A stretch of 64,000 nucleotides of DNA from positions 14,189,370-14,253,369 of the forward strand of contig NC_051434.1 in NCBI RefSeq assembly GCF_001649575.2, written 5' to 3'. The translations under genes were made by a program, and so were the position numbers. The notes beneath the pieces were generated by a model. It was not told the DNA's origin. It saw only the letters and a program-made list of their open reading frames with translations, and searched no databases. Below, one piece after another: positions 53,617 through 64,000 of the stretch; position 1 is the first letter of the stretch, and every line of letters starts with the position of its first letter. The DNA comes from Kryptolebias marmoratus (lineage: Eukaryota; Chordata; Actinopteri; Cyprinodontiformes; Rivulidae).

Positions 53617-56600
53617 GTGAGTAATTCCTTGAATGTGTGGTTTAAATGTCACATTTTCCCTTGCATTATTTAGCCTTTCTACAGGCTATTGAGTTTGTTT
53701 TATTTTAGTTTCAGCAGTTTAGCTATTTGGAAGCAAGGTTGACAATAATCAACAAAAATTGACACCTTTACACAAAAACGTGCACACACACCTTTCACAA
53801 TCCACAGCTGGGGCCCAATGGAGCCCGGATTGCCAAGTGTGAGCAGAACTCCGCAACACTTGTTGCTCCTCTGACCATCTGGATACGGTTACCCCACTGT
53901 TTTATAACATATTTTTCAAAAGAGAGTGTGTGGGCAATCAAAATACATTTTCTTAAAAAAATAAAAAAAAAAGACAGAAGAGCTAAGGGTGAGAATTGGG
54001 TGTTGAAGGGCATCACTCTTAGGAGAAACATTGGTGCTGTCATTATCGTCATGATCAGATTGGACTCAAACGATACTTCAGAAGTTCAGCCAGGATCATA
54101 ATATAGTGTATACTCAAAGGCCTGTTGTCTCTGCTAGTTCTAAAGCAAACCCCCACCAATGAAAGAAAACAAAAAACCAAAAACAAACAGAATCAGCATG
54201 CAGAATGAATGTAATTTTGACATTTAGCATCGAATTCTCTTGTAGAAAGATTGAAGCAAACATCTGCCAGGAGTTCAGAAATCATTCAGAAATGAGATCT
54301 GATGTGAAGCGTTCAACATCGGACACAATCATTTTACTGCCACCCAGTGGTCACATGTACACATTACATCACTGTTCACCTGAAATTGATAAACTTCAGT
54401 TCTTGTGGGCCTTAATGCATACACAGGCAGAGCTTCAGAGATGTCTGGATTTCGAGTGTTTTAAAAGCATTGAAGGGAAATTCTTAATTCTGACATAAGT
54501 TTTGCTTTCTGTATGATGTGTGCCTTATGCCTTAATAAAAACAATTAAAAACAACAATGTTGTTGTGACTGCGCCTCTATGTGGCGGTCACCACAGCAGG
54601 CAAACTTGCACGAGAGATTTGACAATTTATCTTATGCAGGATGCCCTTCCTGGCTCAACCTGAGCTCGAACCTACAGCCTCGAGGTTACGAGACCACCAA
54701 GCTTCCACAGCCTCAACAACAACAACAATAATATAATAATAACAATAATAATAATATAATAATAATGAAAAAAAAGGTAGAGTTTAAAGATGGCATATAA
54801 TGTTGAGAAACGTATGCTCCTTTTTGACGATCTTAATTAATCTTGTGGTTACTGCAGCCTTTTTGTTCTTGTTCCCTCAAGAAACAAACAAAAGTAAACA
54901 AACTCATCTTATGTCACTTTATAATTTCATAATTTCAGTAATACTGTCTAAAACTGTTTGGCACTTAGACATTTTCCATTTTACTATCACTGAATTCAGC
55001 TTTTGGTTTCTGCATGTCTCATTGATTCATTCAAGAGGCAACAGGAAGAGTTGTAGAAATACATGTGAGAAAATGGACTTTTAGGGAGCAACAGGAGGAA
55101 ATGACCTACTGTGACTGAGTGGGCAGATTGCTTGTTTCAAAGCCATTCATCAATGGTTTGGTTGTGATTTAAATTAAGATAAATTAGACATAAACCAGTT
55201 TAGATAGTCCTTATCATTTAATTTAAATATCAAAACAGAGAGAATGTCCAAACTAGTACTATCTTCATTTGGGTTTTATTTTTTTAAAGGTTCAGTCCTT
55301 AAGGTGTTATTTTTTTATTTATTAGTTATGTACAGTGTAACAAACTGTACTTTCAAAGAATAGAAGAAGCATGGAGCTGAATCAGGGCAAAAAGTTTGAA
55401 ACTAATCATTAAAAAGGGGGTTTTGAAAGTGTATAAAATATATACATAAAATCAAAAGGTGAAAAAAAAAATCACAATTAAAATTAGAAAAAATAAAAGT
55501 TGAATTTGAAAAAAAAAAAAACTAAAAAACAAACAAGTTGTATAAAAGTGAAAACTTTAGAAAGTAAAATATTGAGGATGAATTACACCTGTGGTTAAAC
55601 TGAAAATAACCTCTTGCCTAACTTCTTTTTTATTTTGCATACAACTTTGAGTTTTTACAAGTTAAAGATCAAAGCCTGACTTCCAATTTCAACTTTTTTT
55701 TCACTTTCACCTATTTTTTATATATTTTTTTCAAATAAAAAAACGTTATGGCCATTATGGATTTAGCTCCATGGTCAACTAGCCACATGATCTTACACAT
55801 TTAGACAGTTTGTTGCTGAAATAAGGTTGTTTGATCGATAGTATGTCATTGGGTTCTGGAGACCTACTTTGTCTTCCTGTACTTAAATCCATGGTGACCA
55901 TAATTGTGTTCTATTACAGAAGAATCAAACATATTATGGTATGTTTCTTTGTTTTGTTTATGTTTGGCATAAAACTTTACTTTTTTGTGAGTGTTCTTTT
56001 AGCATTTCCAGCACTTTTAAGACTTTTTTTTCCACCATTGCTGCTGACATGACAAAGGATCTGTTGTATGGTTGTATCCTAATCAGGTTAGAAAGAACAA
56101 TAATAAAAGATAAATCCTGTTTAAAGTTAAACATTTCAGAAAAAATAATGAACTATACCGGGTAGTCTTCAGTGAACATCATCTGCTGTTCTTTTTTAAG
56201 AAAATTGTTCAAATCCATCAGACTCTCTGGGAGAGTTTGGGAAAGATGTAAGATCAAGTTTCTGCACAGAAATTTGTGTAAATTTGATCAAAGTGTTTTC
56301 CAAATTTCTTTAACAGTAATTGATGAAAAGCTATATTTTAATATAATATTTTTCTAACTAATTGATTATTTTCCCAGATATGCCACCCATGATGAAGGGG
56401 GAAACAGGGCCTCAAGGGAAACCTGGACCAAGAGGCCCCCCTGGCCCACCGGGACTTCCAGGAAAACCTGGACTGGGGAATCCAGGTCTCAACGGACAGC
56501 CAGGCCCTCAGGGGCCTCCTGGCTTAACAGGAATTGGTAAGCCTGGACTTCCAGGTCTTCCAGGAAAGATTGGACCAAAGGGGAATCCAGGACTTAATGG

Positions 56601-58272
56601 CGAGATTGGGCTTCGTGGGGAGCCAGGTTCCCGTGGACCTCCCGGGCCACCTGGCCTCCCTGGCCCATCTGGTTTGTCTCTTAATGGAAAGCCTGGGCTC
56701 CCAGGTCTCAGAGGTCCCCCTGGGACTCGTGGTGAGCCAGGAATAAAAGGCATTCCTGGCCCACCAGGTGAACGTGGACTTAAAGGCGAAAATGGAAATG
56801 GAAAACCAGGGCCTACCGGTCTAAGGGGTCCTCCAGGTTTGAAAGGCAGTACAGGGCCACCTGGTTTATCAGGTATTGGCAAACCAGGACCAAAAGGTTT
56901 GCCTGGACTGCCTGGACTTAAAGGTGATCAAGGACTTCCGGGGGACCTAGGAGAACCAGGAGAACCAGGGCCACCAGGTTTACAAGGTCTGCCAGGGCAA
57001 ACTGGAATAGGAAAACCTGGTAAGGATGGACTTCCAGGAGTACCAGGTCCAGTAGGTCAAAAAGGTGAATCAGGGCCCCGGGGAAATCCTGGAATGCCTG
57101 GGGCACCAGGTTATGGAAAACCTGGTCTTTTGGGGCCTAAAGGAGAAAAGGGTCACAGTGGATTTCCTGGTCCCCCAGGGGACAAAGGGGAAAAAGGATT
57201 GATGGGTCCAGGTGGGCAACAAGGTCTTAACGGACTACCAGGACCACCAGGTGTTCAAGGTCCAAAAGGACTTCCAGGAAACCACGGAATGCCAGGGCAG
57301 AAAGGAGACATAGGACCCCAGGGCCCCCCAGGATTACCTGGACTTAGAGGTGACCAAGGCCCCAATGGTTTCCCTGGTAAACCTGGAATCCCTGGTGACA
57401 AGGGCATTCCTGGACCTAATGGTCCTATTGGAAAACCTGGTCCCAAAGGTGAGCCAGGACTAATGGGCCAACCTGGTAATCCAGGACTGACAGGTGGTCC
57501 AGGGCCTAAAGGGGAGGCTGGTTTCATGGGGACCCCAGGCCCCAGAGGCCAGTCGGGCATTCCTGGTCTCCAGGGACCAATGGGTCTCATGGGCCCACAG
57601 GGTGTCCCTGGAACAAGGGGTGAACCTGGACTTCCAGGGCTTCCAGGGCTGGGCAAGTTGGGTGAGAAGGGAGCAATGGGTCCCCAAGGTCCTCCAGGAA
57701 AACCAGGCCCTGCTGGGCTTAATGGTCACCCTGGCCCACCTGGTCCTCCAGGACCTCCTGGTCCTCCGGGAAATGGTCAAACTGTTGTTGCAGGGCCCAT
57801 GGATACAGGGTTGGGTGGGGAGGAAGTACCAGGCAGGAAGCGGCCTGCATTCACTCAAGTTCCACTGTCTGCCTCTTTAGCACCAGCCTTCACGGCCATT
57901 CTTACCACGCCGTTCCCTCCCTCCGGCATGCCGATCAAATTCGATAGAACTCTGTACAACGGGCAAAATGCCTACAGCTCTTCTACTGGCATGTTCACTG
58001 CTCCTGTATCCGGTGTCTACTACTTTGCTTACCACATGCATGTAAAGGGAACCAGCTTGTGGGTGGCTTTGTACAAGAACAATGTACCAGCCACTTATAC
58101 CTATGATGAATACAAGAAAGGCTATATGGACCAAGCATCTGGCAGTGCTGTCCTAGAGCTCAAGGAAGGTGACGAGGTATGGGTCCAGATGCCCTCAGAT
58201 CAAGCAAATGGTCTTTATTCTACCGAGTACATCCACTCCTCTTTTTCAGGATTCCTGCTCTGTCCCACATAA
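53454..58272 (+). CDS. col8a2: Collagen type VIII alpha-2 chain (two coding exons, join 53454-53616 and 56378-58272)
   Basis: This gene encodes a short-chain, network-forming collagen secreted into basement membranes such as Descemet's membrane and vessel walls. Splicing donor 53617 (GTGAGT) to acceptor 56376-56377 (TTTTCCCAG) restores an Asp codon in phase 1 and gives 685 residues; I recall human COL8A2 as about 703. Residues 1-22 form a signal peptide (hydrophobic core, likely cleavage after Ala-Leu-Ala). NC2 is about 23-61. The Gly-X-Y helix is 62-518, with eight interruptions. The linker is 519-555 and the C1q/NC1 domain 556-685. The NC2 motif [14 protein letters not shown] and the C-terminal residues [17 protein letters not shown] match the alpha-2 chain and not alpha-1, which ends differently. 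ATG 53454 was chosen because its Met-Leu-x-Thr start resembles the human protein; Met5 (53466) has the better -3 A and is a possible alternative. The only cysteine in the mature chain is three residues from the end. No frameshift or stop is present, so it looks functional. Confidence 0.97.
54562..54714 (-). mobile_element. tRNA-derived SINE (family 1) in the col8a2 intron
   Basis: Minus strand reading gives an intact B-box-like 'aggttcgagctc', then 'aggaagggcatcc', then a 'gtggtgaccgcc' tail. It matches the copy at 6064. The adjoining AAC/AAT microsatellite sits at the head side of the element. Confidence 0.7.
54715..54766 (+). repeat. AAC/AAT compound microsatellite
   Basis: AAC units change to AAT units, directly beside the SINE in the col8a2 intron. 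Confidence 0.9.
56401..57771 (+). other. col8a2: Interrupted collagen triple-helix domain of col8a2
   Basis: Residues 62-518 run as Gly-X-Y, closed by repeated GPP triplets. Eight breaks in the repeat are visible at residues 86-87, 106-107, 153-157, 194-195, 220-221, 264-265, 299-300 and 478-479; each is short of one residue, and five are followed by GKPG after a Gly-Ile or similar pair. The length, 457, equals 155 triplets minus eight residues, which agrees with the count of breaks. Eight imperfections are the known signature of the type VIII helix. Confidence 0.93.
57880..58269 (+). other. col8a2: C1q/NC1 trimerisation domain of col8a2
   Basis: These 130 codons (residues 556-685) start at APAFTA, the usual opening of a type VIII/X C1q domain. 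They contain the family core motifs: [43 protein letters not shown], and the closing FSGFLL. The domain folds as a ten-strand jelly roll and drives chain selection and trimer assembly. Aromatic residues in the core are all present, so the domain looks intact. Confidence 0.95.
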
Positions 58273-58445
58273 CCTTGTCCTTTCCTTAAAGCATATTCCT
58301 GTAATAGTGCCTCAGAGCAGCCCTAAACCCAAGATACCTGCAGCCATAAAAGAAACACAAAACTAGTAATGTTTTCATTTTATTGCCATCGACTTATCTT
58401 TCTCACCCTCGACAATATCAGCAAAAAGAAAAGAAAACTTTTGTG

Positions 58446-58451
58446 AATAAA
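58446..58451 (+). terminator. Proximal polyadenylation signal AATAAA
   Basis: A canonical hexamer 174 bases after the stop codon. The downstream sequence is only weakly GT-rich, so use would be modest. Confidence 0.4.
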
Positions 58452-58842
58452 ATATGAAACGTTCCAAAGGCAGGGGAAGGTTTTGTCATGCTGTGTTCCT
58501 TATGTTAATGTCCTTCAGATGTGCGTTTGAGTTGTGTTTGTGTTTTGTTTTGGTTTAGCTCATAATGTTTTAAATATTTCTATTGTTACGTTTTATTATT
58601 ATTTGATCCTTGACATCATTGTTGTTTTTGTTCATTGGATTCAGAGTTTTAAGTGCCTGACTTTGTAATGTGACTGCATGTCCTGCCCGCACGCTCAGAC
58701 AACGAGGCCGACATGACCAAACCTTGGAGGGAGTTAGGCTCCCCGGCCGCAGTCGGGCACCTGTACGTGTTATTTAAACCATTAACGGCAGTACCTGCAC
58801 CAAGAGCAACACTTCAACACAAGAAATAGAGACAAGCCACGA

Positions 58843-58848
58843 AATAAA
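58843..58848 (+). terminator. Likely main polyadenylation signal AATAAA of col8a2
   Basis: A canonical hexamer followed within 15 bases by a GTGTGGTGTT-type downstream element, which is the standard arrangement for cleavage and polyadenylation. Confidence 0.55.
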
Positions 58849-59350
58849 ACAAAGCGTGTGGTGTTCTGATACCATTACTTTGCCCTTTTTTTCCTCTTTT
58901 TCTTTGTTTTGTTCGTTTCTGATTTGTTTGGTGCCCTGAACAATAGTTACATTGAAGTCATCAGCAGAGTTAAATAGTAGATTTTAAAGAAAGATTTATT
59001 TTTTCCCCATTAAATTGGCATATACAACATACAGGCTCTATACTGGCTCAAACCCAAGACCTCTACTAACGTGAGAACTTTCTTTTATAATAGAATCAAA
59101 TGAAATATGACTTCAGTATAAAAGAAAATGTCAAAATTATTACTTGTTGAATCTAAACTCTACTGTTAAACAGGATTAAGAATACTATGCAAAGACATGT
59201 TTCTTTTGTTTTACCACCAAGACAAATTAGGATATTCATAGAGTCAGTGTTTACATGCCATTAAATACATAATGAAGGCAACTGTAAGTGGATAAAAAGA
59301 CCCTTTTTGTTGTTGGATCATCTTGGATTGAAAGCCTAATTTTTTTATAT

Positions 59351-59522
59351 CAGTGGTGTCCAATCAAGGTCCTGGAGGGCCACTATCCCGCATGTTTCAG
59401 GTGTTTCTCAGCTTTGACGCCTGATTTGAGTGACTGAGTGATTAACGGGTTAGGGTTAGAGCAGGGAAACACCTGAAACATGCAGGACAGAGGCCCTCCA
59501 GGACCAGGATCGGATGCCGCTG
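59351..59522. mobile_element. hAT-like fold-back MITE
   Basis: The 172-base element has long inverted arms: the left arm begins CAGTGGTGTCCAATC and the right arm, read in reverse complement, begins CAGCGGCATCCGATC. Both continue through 'ggtcctggagggcc' and on to 'gcatgtttcaggtgttt'. The CAGNG termini and flanking 8-base segments (TTTTATAT and CCTCATAT, 5 of 8 identical) fit a hAT insertion. It has no transposase. Confidence 0.75.
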
Positions 59523-61784
59523 CCTCATATTGATCTCATGTTTCCTGTTTGCACTGCACGTTGCATTAGCAAGCTCCAATCGTGACATCACTGATTCCAA
59601 ACATATTCTGCCTACTCATAGATCACTGTCACTCTCCAGCCTGCTCAAGCATACTACAAATGAAGGTCCTTTCTGATGACATAGTGTAAAATCTGTGACA
59701 ACGATTAAAAAATAGGTTCTGCTTCGTACGTAGGGAAGCAAATCAAACACACCTACAGCTGTGCTTCTGCCACTTCTGCTTCCTGTAACTTTTTTGTTTT
59801 TTTTTGGTCAGTTAAAACAACTTTGAAATAATCCTAAAAGAAATGACTTTCCATTTATCTCCAAACCATTCTGTAAAAAGAAAAAAAAAAAAAAACTAAT
59901 AAAATAAAACCTTTGTTTTGCCTGATGAAGCAGCAGTTGCTACACCGACAGGGTGTTTCAGAACTGATTATTCTCCGAGCGTGCATCCGGAAATGAGAAC
60001 TGGTTTGCATTTACTTCATAAATTAGTAAAGGGACTGGCAAAGTCTCACCGGTTGTGAAATACAAGTTGTGTAACTTTTTTTTTTAAGTAACCCTGTCAG
60101 ATTTTCCGGAACAGGTGGAAGGTCAAAGATAAGCGTTTGTATTTACTCATTTCTGTTGCATGAAGCGTTAAAGCCCCAACCCTGTGTGCATGTGTTTGTT
60201 TGTTCCCGTGCCGCTCTCCCTGTCTCTCTGTCAATAAGTGTCTGAAAGCGTGTGGGCGTTTTTCTTTTTTTGTTTTTTCTGTGACTGTGTCACGCCGTCC
60301 ACTTGCTTGTTGGGTCATGAATATTTCAGCGCAGGTAATAATAAACTTGAACGGCGTTGCAAAACCTTTGGAAAGCTCGCGGGGGCCCTTGCCGAAGGGA
60401 AAAGGGTCGAGATTTGGGACATCAGAACGCCTCGGCCTCGAATCTGCAGCACAACAGAGTTAGCTACTGAATAGGGTGATGATTGTTACGTGAAATCAAA
60501 CAAAAGAAAACTGACAGTGAATGCTGATAATAATCCTTAAAAAAAAAATTAAAAAAAGACCATTTCTGGGCTACACTGAGTGGGCTGTTTTTGATATTGT
60601 CTCTGTGTTTGGAACAAGTCGAAAGTAAATGCTCCAAAATGCTTATTGTGCTCAAACTGCCTCACACCTTGATAAAGGAATGCCAGCATATCGGAGGACA
60701 GTGCCAAATATTGAGTTTTGAAAGAATGTATGCTGTTTGACTGAACTTTGTATTGTTTCCTGTAATCATCCACAATGCTGTCAGTAAACTCCATTCCTTT
60801 ACGTTGCTCTGGATAAGCAGTGTGTGGATCATGCCTAATCAGTATTGTTAATCTATGTAATGCACTTACTCTTGCCCTCTTTTTATTTTCCTCACACGAG
60901 CACACCAACAACTGGTATGTATTCTTGTTGTTATATGATTCTGTAACACAGTCCATGGCTTGATATGTACTGTATGGGTTCCTTTTTTGTTTTGTTATTT
61001 TGCTCTTCTTTTATTTGTAGACATTTGAAATAGCAATGAGAGTTATAGCTGTCTTTCTGTTTTCACAGACAATGTCGCTTGCTCGATGAGTTCGCCTCGC
61101 GGGGCAAATTATCACGCAAGTGTCAGTAAAACCTGTCTACTGTTTCGATCGCAAATCATTTTCTTTGAGTGTTTTTTTTTTTTTTTTGCTGAAAAGAAAA
61201 TAATGCCAAAAAAAATTTTAATAAATAAAAAAAAAATCCCAACAATCTTGCTTCGGTTCTTAAGGGATATTTGTTCGTTTTAGTTCCAGTAAACACAAAC
61301 GGCCATTCCCATTTGCACATGAAATAATGAAAGATGTATTTATACCTTATCAATAATTTAATAGGGATGCCAAAACTGACCACCGAAGCCTAGAATATAT
61401 AAATGGTATTTAATAGCGTTGATGACTTATTAGCCTTTACAACCTGTAGTTAGCATTTTAGATTTGTTTGTGAAAATTTATTTGTGGATCTTTATTTTCT
61501 ATTTGTGTCACGTACAACATATTAGTGTACACGTTTTGTTTTGTTTTGTTGTCGTTATTGTTTGTCATACACGGTTATTGCTTGCACTCTTTGCAACAGA
61601 ATTTGGGTATAAAATGCACTTGTTTTGATTGAAAATATTTGTCTGCTTATACAAAATCTACAGTACTTGATTGTATTGATAACACATCAATAATAAAAAA
61701 AAAAACTTTCTTGTATGTTGGTTCCAGGCCTCGATTATTGTGTGTGACGAAGCAAAAAGTAGGGTGACATAAATACTTATAGTT

Positions 61785-61812
61785 ATCATTATTATTATTA
61801 TTATCATTATTG
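61785..61812 (+). repeat. ATT trinucleotide repeat
   Basis: About nine ATT units with one C substitution. Confidence 0.85.
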
Positions 61813-63239
61813 TTATTTGGTGTAACAATTGTTGCACATTAGAAATGGTTGAAAACATGTTGCAGTTATAACACTGACCACTAGAGGGAGACAAGGGACT
61901 CTGGTAAAAACTGTTTTAGTCTTGTGGAAAGTGTGAAAGATCCACGTTTGAGCTGCCATTAAACTTTTGCACTTCATTGGCATTAAGAAAGACTATACAT
62001 TTCAGGATGAGGCGTTTGCTAATGCAGTGAAAATCACAGTCTGTGTGGCCCAAGATTAAATGTAACATGGTAAATGTATATGTAAACTATTCTTTAAGAA
62101 GAAGAAATCTAAAAGCTCTGGTGTTGAACCCGTGGACCGCCCCCCAATCTTTTATAAGCGCATCTAAAGCTGTTTGCAAGCTGACTGGATGAGGCCGAGA
62201 CACAAAGATTGATATGAAAACCCACCCATGAGCGAAGGGGTGATTTGTTGTTCCAAGTTTCTGGAACTGTCGTCACCATGGTGAGCTGTCATCATTTACC
62301 CGGATTCTTCCTACGTCCAACTGACGCCAGACCTTCCATGCTGCATTTGATGGATCCCGGTAAACAGAACACCCGGGTCCAAAGAACAGCTGTGGTTAAT
62401 TTGTAAAAGCACAAACTAATAGTTTTTTTTTGTGAATAAATCACTTTGGTAGTTCAGCCACTCAGAATTGAATAAAGTTTTCTACTTTTATTCAATTAAA
62501 CACAATGTGATTCAAATGAAAAATACAATATAGGTATTGAACTCTTCTCTAGATTAGAAAATACAACACCGATGGAAAAAGAAAATTCAAAAAAGCGGTG
62601 AAGGGTGTTTTTTTATTAGTTCGTTTTAAATGAAAACCTTTGGGCGATGTTAGCGTTCTCAAAACTAAACGGGTTATACGAAATTACAGTGTTCGCTAAT
62701 CATTAGCTTAATCAATGACATTTCCAACAGTACGCGAACGCCTCAACAACCAGAGGATGTTATTTTGGCAGGCCGTTGTAACATATAATCTAACCAGACC
62801 TTCAGTTCTAAATATTCCTTTAGACATCGACAGTTGTTTTTCTTTAAGTCAAAATGGCATTCTTGCCTGTTAGTATTGAAAAGAAAAACGATATCTTAAA
62901 TAATATGGTATTTTAAGGTCTTCAAAATTAGGACTGCATTAGGAAAAACTGATTTTGAGATATCTAAAAAACAAACAAATTAGCATCTAATGGCTAGACT
63001 GGAGAAGCATTCCAGATACCATAAAGAGCACTACAGATATTTGGAAGAGCTTTCGTTCTATCCACAATTAATGTGTAAAATATATCAAACTATTCTTCTT
63101 ATCTAGAATGAAACACTGTGCACAGATGAAAGATTATTATTTTAGAGGAAAATCGAAATGCTGGCAAGCTCAATCTAAAAGTCTCAAACAAGGTGAATAG
63201 CTGTTAATTTTTTTCCACAAAGATTTGACCGACGCTTCC

Positions 63240-63960
63240 GACTGCGTATTATATGATAAATCCGTCTGCCTTACAAAGAGGCTCCTCCCTGCCAACGGAG
63301 GCCGACCTCCAACGAGAATTCAAGATGCCACATTGAAGAGGAACAAAAAAGGCGACCTGACAGCGGTATCTGCACTCCCTCCACTTTCTCCGGGGTCGTC
63401 ACGGGATTTCAATGTTCAGCCTGCTCTTCGTAAGTATTTGAGGGCAACGCTGCCCGATCCGACTCGGCGTTTTCGGCGTGGTTGGTCTGCGGACCGCGGC
63501 TTGCTGCGCCCTGAACGTGAAACTTGGGCTCTCGGATCGTCAAATCTCGCAGCCCGAAGTTCCACGATGACGGACTCGTCTGAGACGGAGAAGGCGAGCC
63601 AGACTGTGTAGCCTAGCTTGCAAGAATCACGCTCGCACGACGGAACTGTTCTTTAAGTTCACGTTAAAAGTCGCAAATAACAGCTGTTCGCTGTAGTGCT
63701 TGTTTGTTACCCATTCCGAATCTGGTTAAAGTCTAATTTATCGGGAGTTGACGCATCCTGGTTTGGGCTAATGAGCGTTGCTAAGCCGAAGTGCTAACAT
63801 AGCGGCGCTAGCTTGCTACTCGTGGCTATCACTAGTTCCCGGCGGAGCATGAGCAAGCCTCAAGTTCCTCTGGAAAACCCGATGTGCGCAGGGTGCCGTG
63901 TAGGTGTGCGGCCCTGTCAGAAGTCGCTGTGGCATTTTTCTTTTTTTTTTACCGTGGCAA
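63240..63960. promoter_or_regulatory. CpG-rich block, probable promoter or first exon of a neighbouring gene
   Basis: CG dinucleotides are far denser here than in the preceding 60 kb, as in an unmethylated vertebrate promoter. A GTAAGT splice-donor consensus is at 63430 on the + strand. Short frames starting at ATG 63566 (14 codons) and 63849 (45 codons to the stop) are not recognisable. I cannot identify the gene or its direction; it would continue outside the window. Confidence 0.5.
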
Positions 63961-64000
63961 AACGTGGCGTTTCTCCCTCCACGTAGCGCCCCGTTGACCA

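Larger units (their letters stand above)
53617..56377 (+). other. col8a2: col8a2 intron between the two coding exons
   Basis: The intron is 2,761 bases long, begins GTGAGT and ends TTTTCCCAG. It carries a minus-strand SINE (about 54562-54714), an AAC/AAT microsatellite (54715-54766) and an A-rich, low-complexity tract around 55440-55520. I see no further exon in it. Confidence 0.88.
56378..58868 (+). other. col8a2: col8a2 large terminal exon (helix, C1q domain, 3'UTR)
   Basis: The acceptor is TTTTCCCAG ending at 56377, after an AT-rich stretch. One uninterrupted reading frame of 1,895 bases carries the entire collagen helix and the C1q domain, ending at TAA 58270-58272. This single-exon arrangement is typical of the type VIII and type X collagens, unlike fibrillar collagens, whose helix is split over many small exons. 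The 3' end is set provisionally about 20 bases after the AATAAA at 58843; longer transcripts cannot be excluded. Confidence 0.85.
58273..58868 (+). other. col8a2: col8a2 3' untranslated region (short form)
   Basis: This follows the TAA stop and contains two AATAAA hexamers, at 58446 and 58843. The second is followed by a GT-rich stretch, as expected of a cleavage site. A CpG-rich patch at about 58685-58770 stands out from the AT-rich surroundings. The true end may lie further downstream, since more A-rich hexamers occur near 61690. Confidence 0.6.
58869..63200. other. Intergenic DNA downstream of col8a2
   Basis: There is no convincing coding exon. A hAT-like fold-back element is at 59351-59522. 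Isolated CpG-rich patches occur at 60340-60450 and 62140-62390. Long A or T runs and an ATT repeat (61785-61812) are present. A longer 3'UTR of col8a2 could extend into the first part. Confidence 0.5.

Noticed and set aside
56508..57858. Proline-rich open frames on the minus strand and in other frames across the collagen exon
   Set aside because: They mirror the Gly-X-Y codon pattern of col8a2, which lacks stops on the opposite strand; they are shadows, not genes.
57860..57880. Splice-acceptor-like CCTCTTTAG at the start of the C1q domain
   Set aside because: The reading frame runs straight through it and the family has no intron at this point.
63225..63611. 128-codon frame through the CpG-rich block
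   Set aside because: It begins at a TTG, not an ATG, and a strong splice donor interrupts it; open frames are expected by chance in GC-rich DNA. Not called as coding.

Overview
The window is nuclear DNA from a ray-finned fish, very probably a teleost. It is AT-rich and gene-poor, with vertebrate-style introns, two kinds of tRNA-derived SINE typical of teleosts, decayed non-LTR retrotransposon 3' ends, fold-back DNA elements and many microsatellites. I see no operons, phage, CRISPR or other bacterial features. A percomorph, perhaps a killifish or livebearer relative, would fit the repeats, but that is only an impression.

The one protein-coding gene I can establish is on the + strand: col8a2, the alpha-2 chain of type VIII collagen. 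Its coding sequence is split over two exons, 53454-53616 and 56378-58272, joined in phase 1 to give 685 residues. The order is signal peptide, short N-terminal NC2 segment, a 457-residue Gly-X-Y helix with eight interruptions, a linker and a C-terminal C1q/NC1 domain. A probable 5' noncoding exon lies about 39 kb upstream (about 13638-14268), with a TATA-like box at 13607 and a strong splice donor at 14269. If it belongs to col8a2, most of the window is its first intron.

Layout: 1-13600 is upstream intergenic DNA with repeats (an LTR-like element at 7414-7896, a SINE at about 6064, two copies of a dispersed repeat). 13600-14268 is the candidate promoter and first exon. 14269-53427 is the putative intron 1, with SINE and LINE relics, copies of the dispersed repeat and a large palindromic element at 51265-51666. 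53428-58868 holds the two coding exons, a 2.8-kb intron and a 3'UTR. 58870-63200 is downstream DNA with a hAT-like fold-back element. 63240-63960 is a CpG-rich block that looks like the start of another gene, whose identity cannot be read here.

The product is secreted. Three chains assemble through the C1q domains into short collagen trimers that build hexagonal networks in basement membranes such as Descemet's membrane of the cornea and in vessel walls. The partner chain, alpha-1(VIII), is not encoded here. I found no evidence of a new multi-gene system. The items most worth a second look are the residues at positions matching human corneal-dystrophy sites, the uORF overlapping the col8a2 start codon, the dispersed-repeat and palindrome families, and the terminal CpG block.
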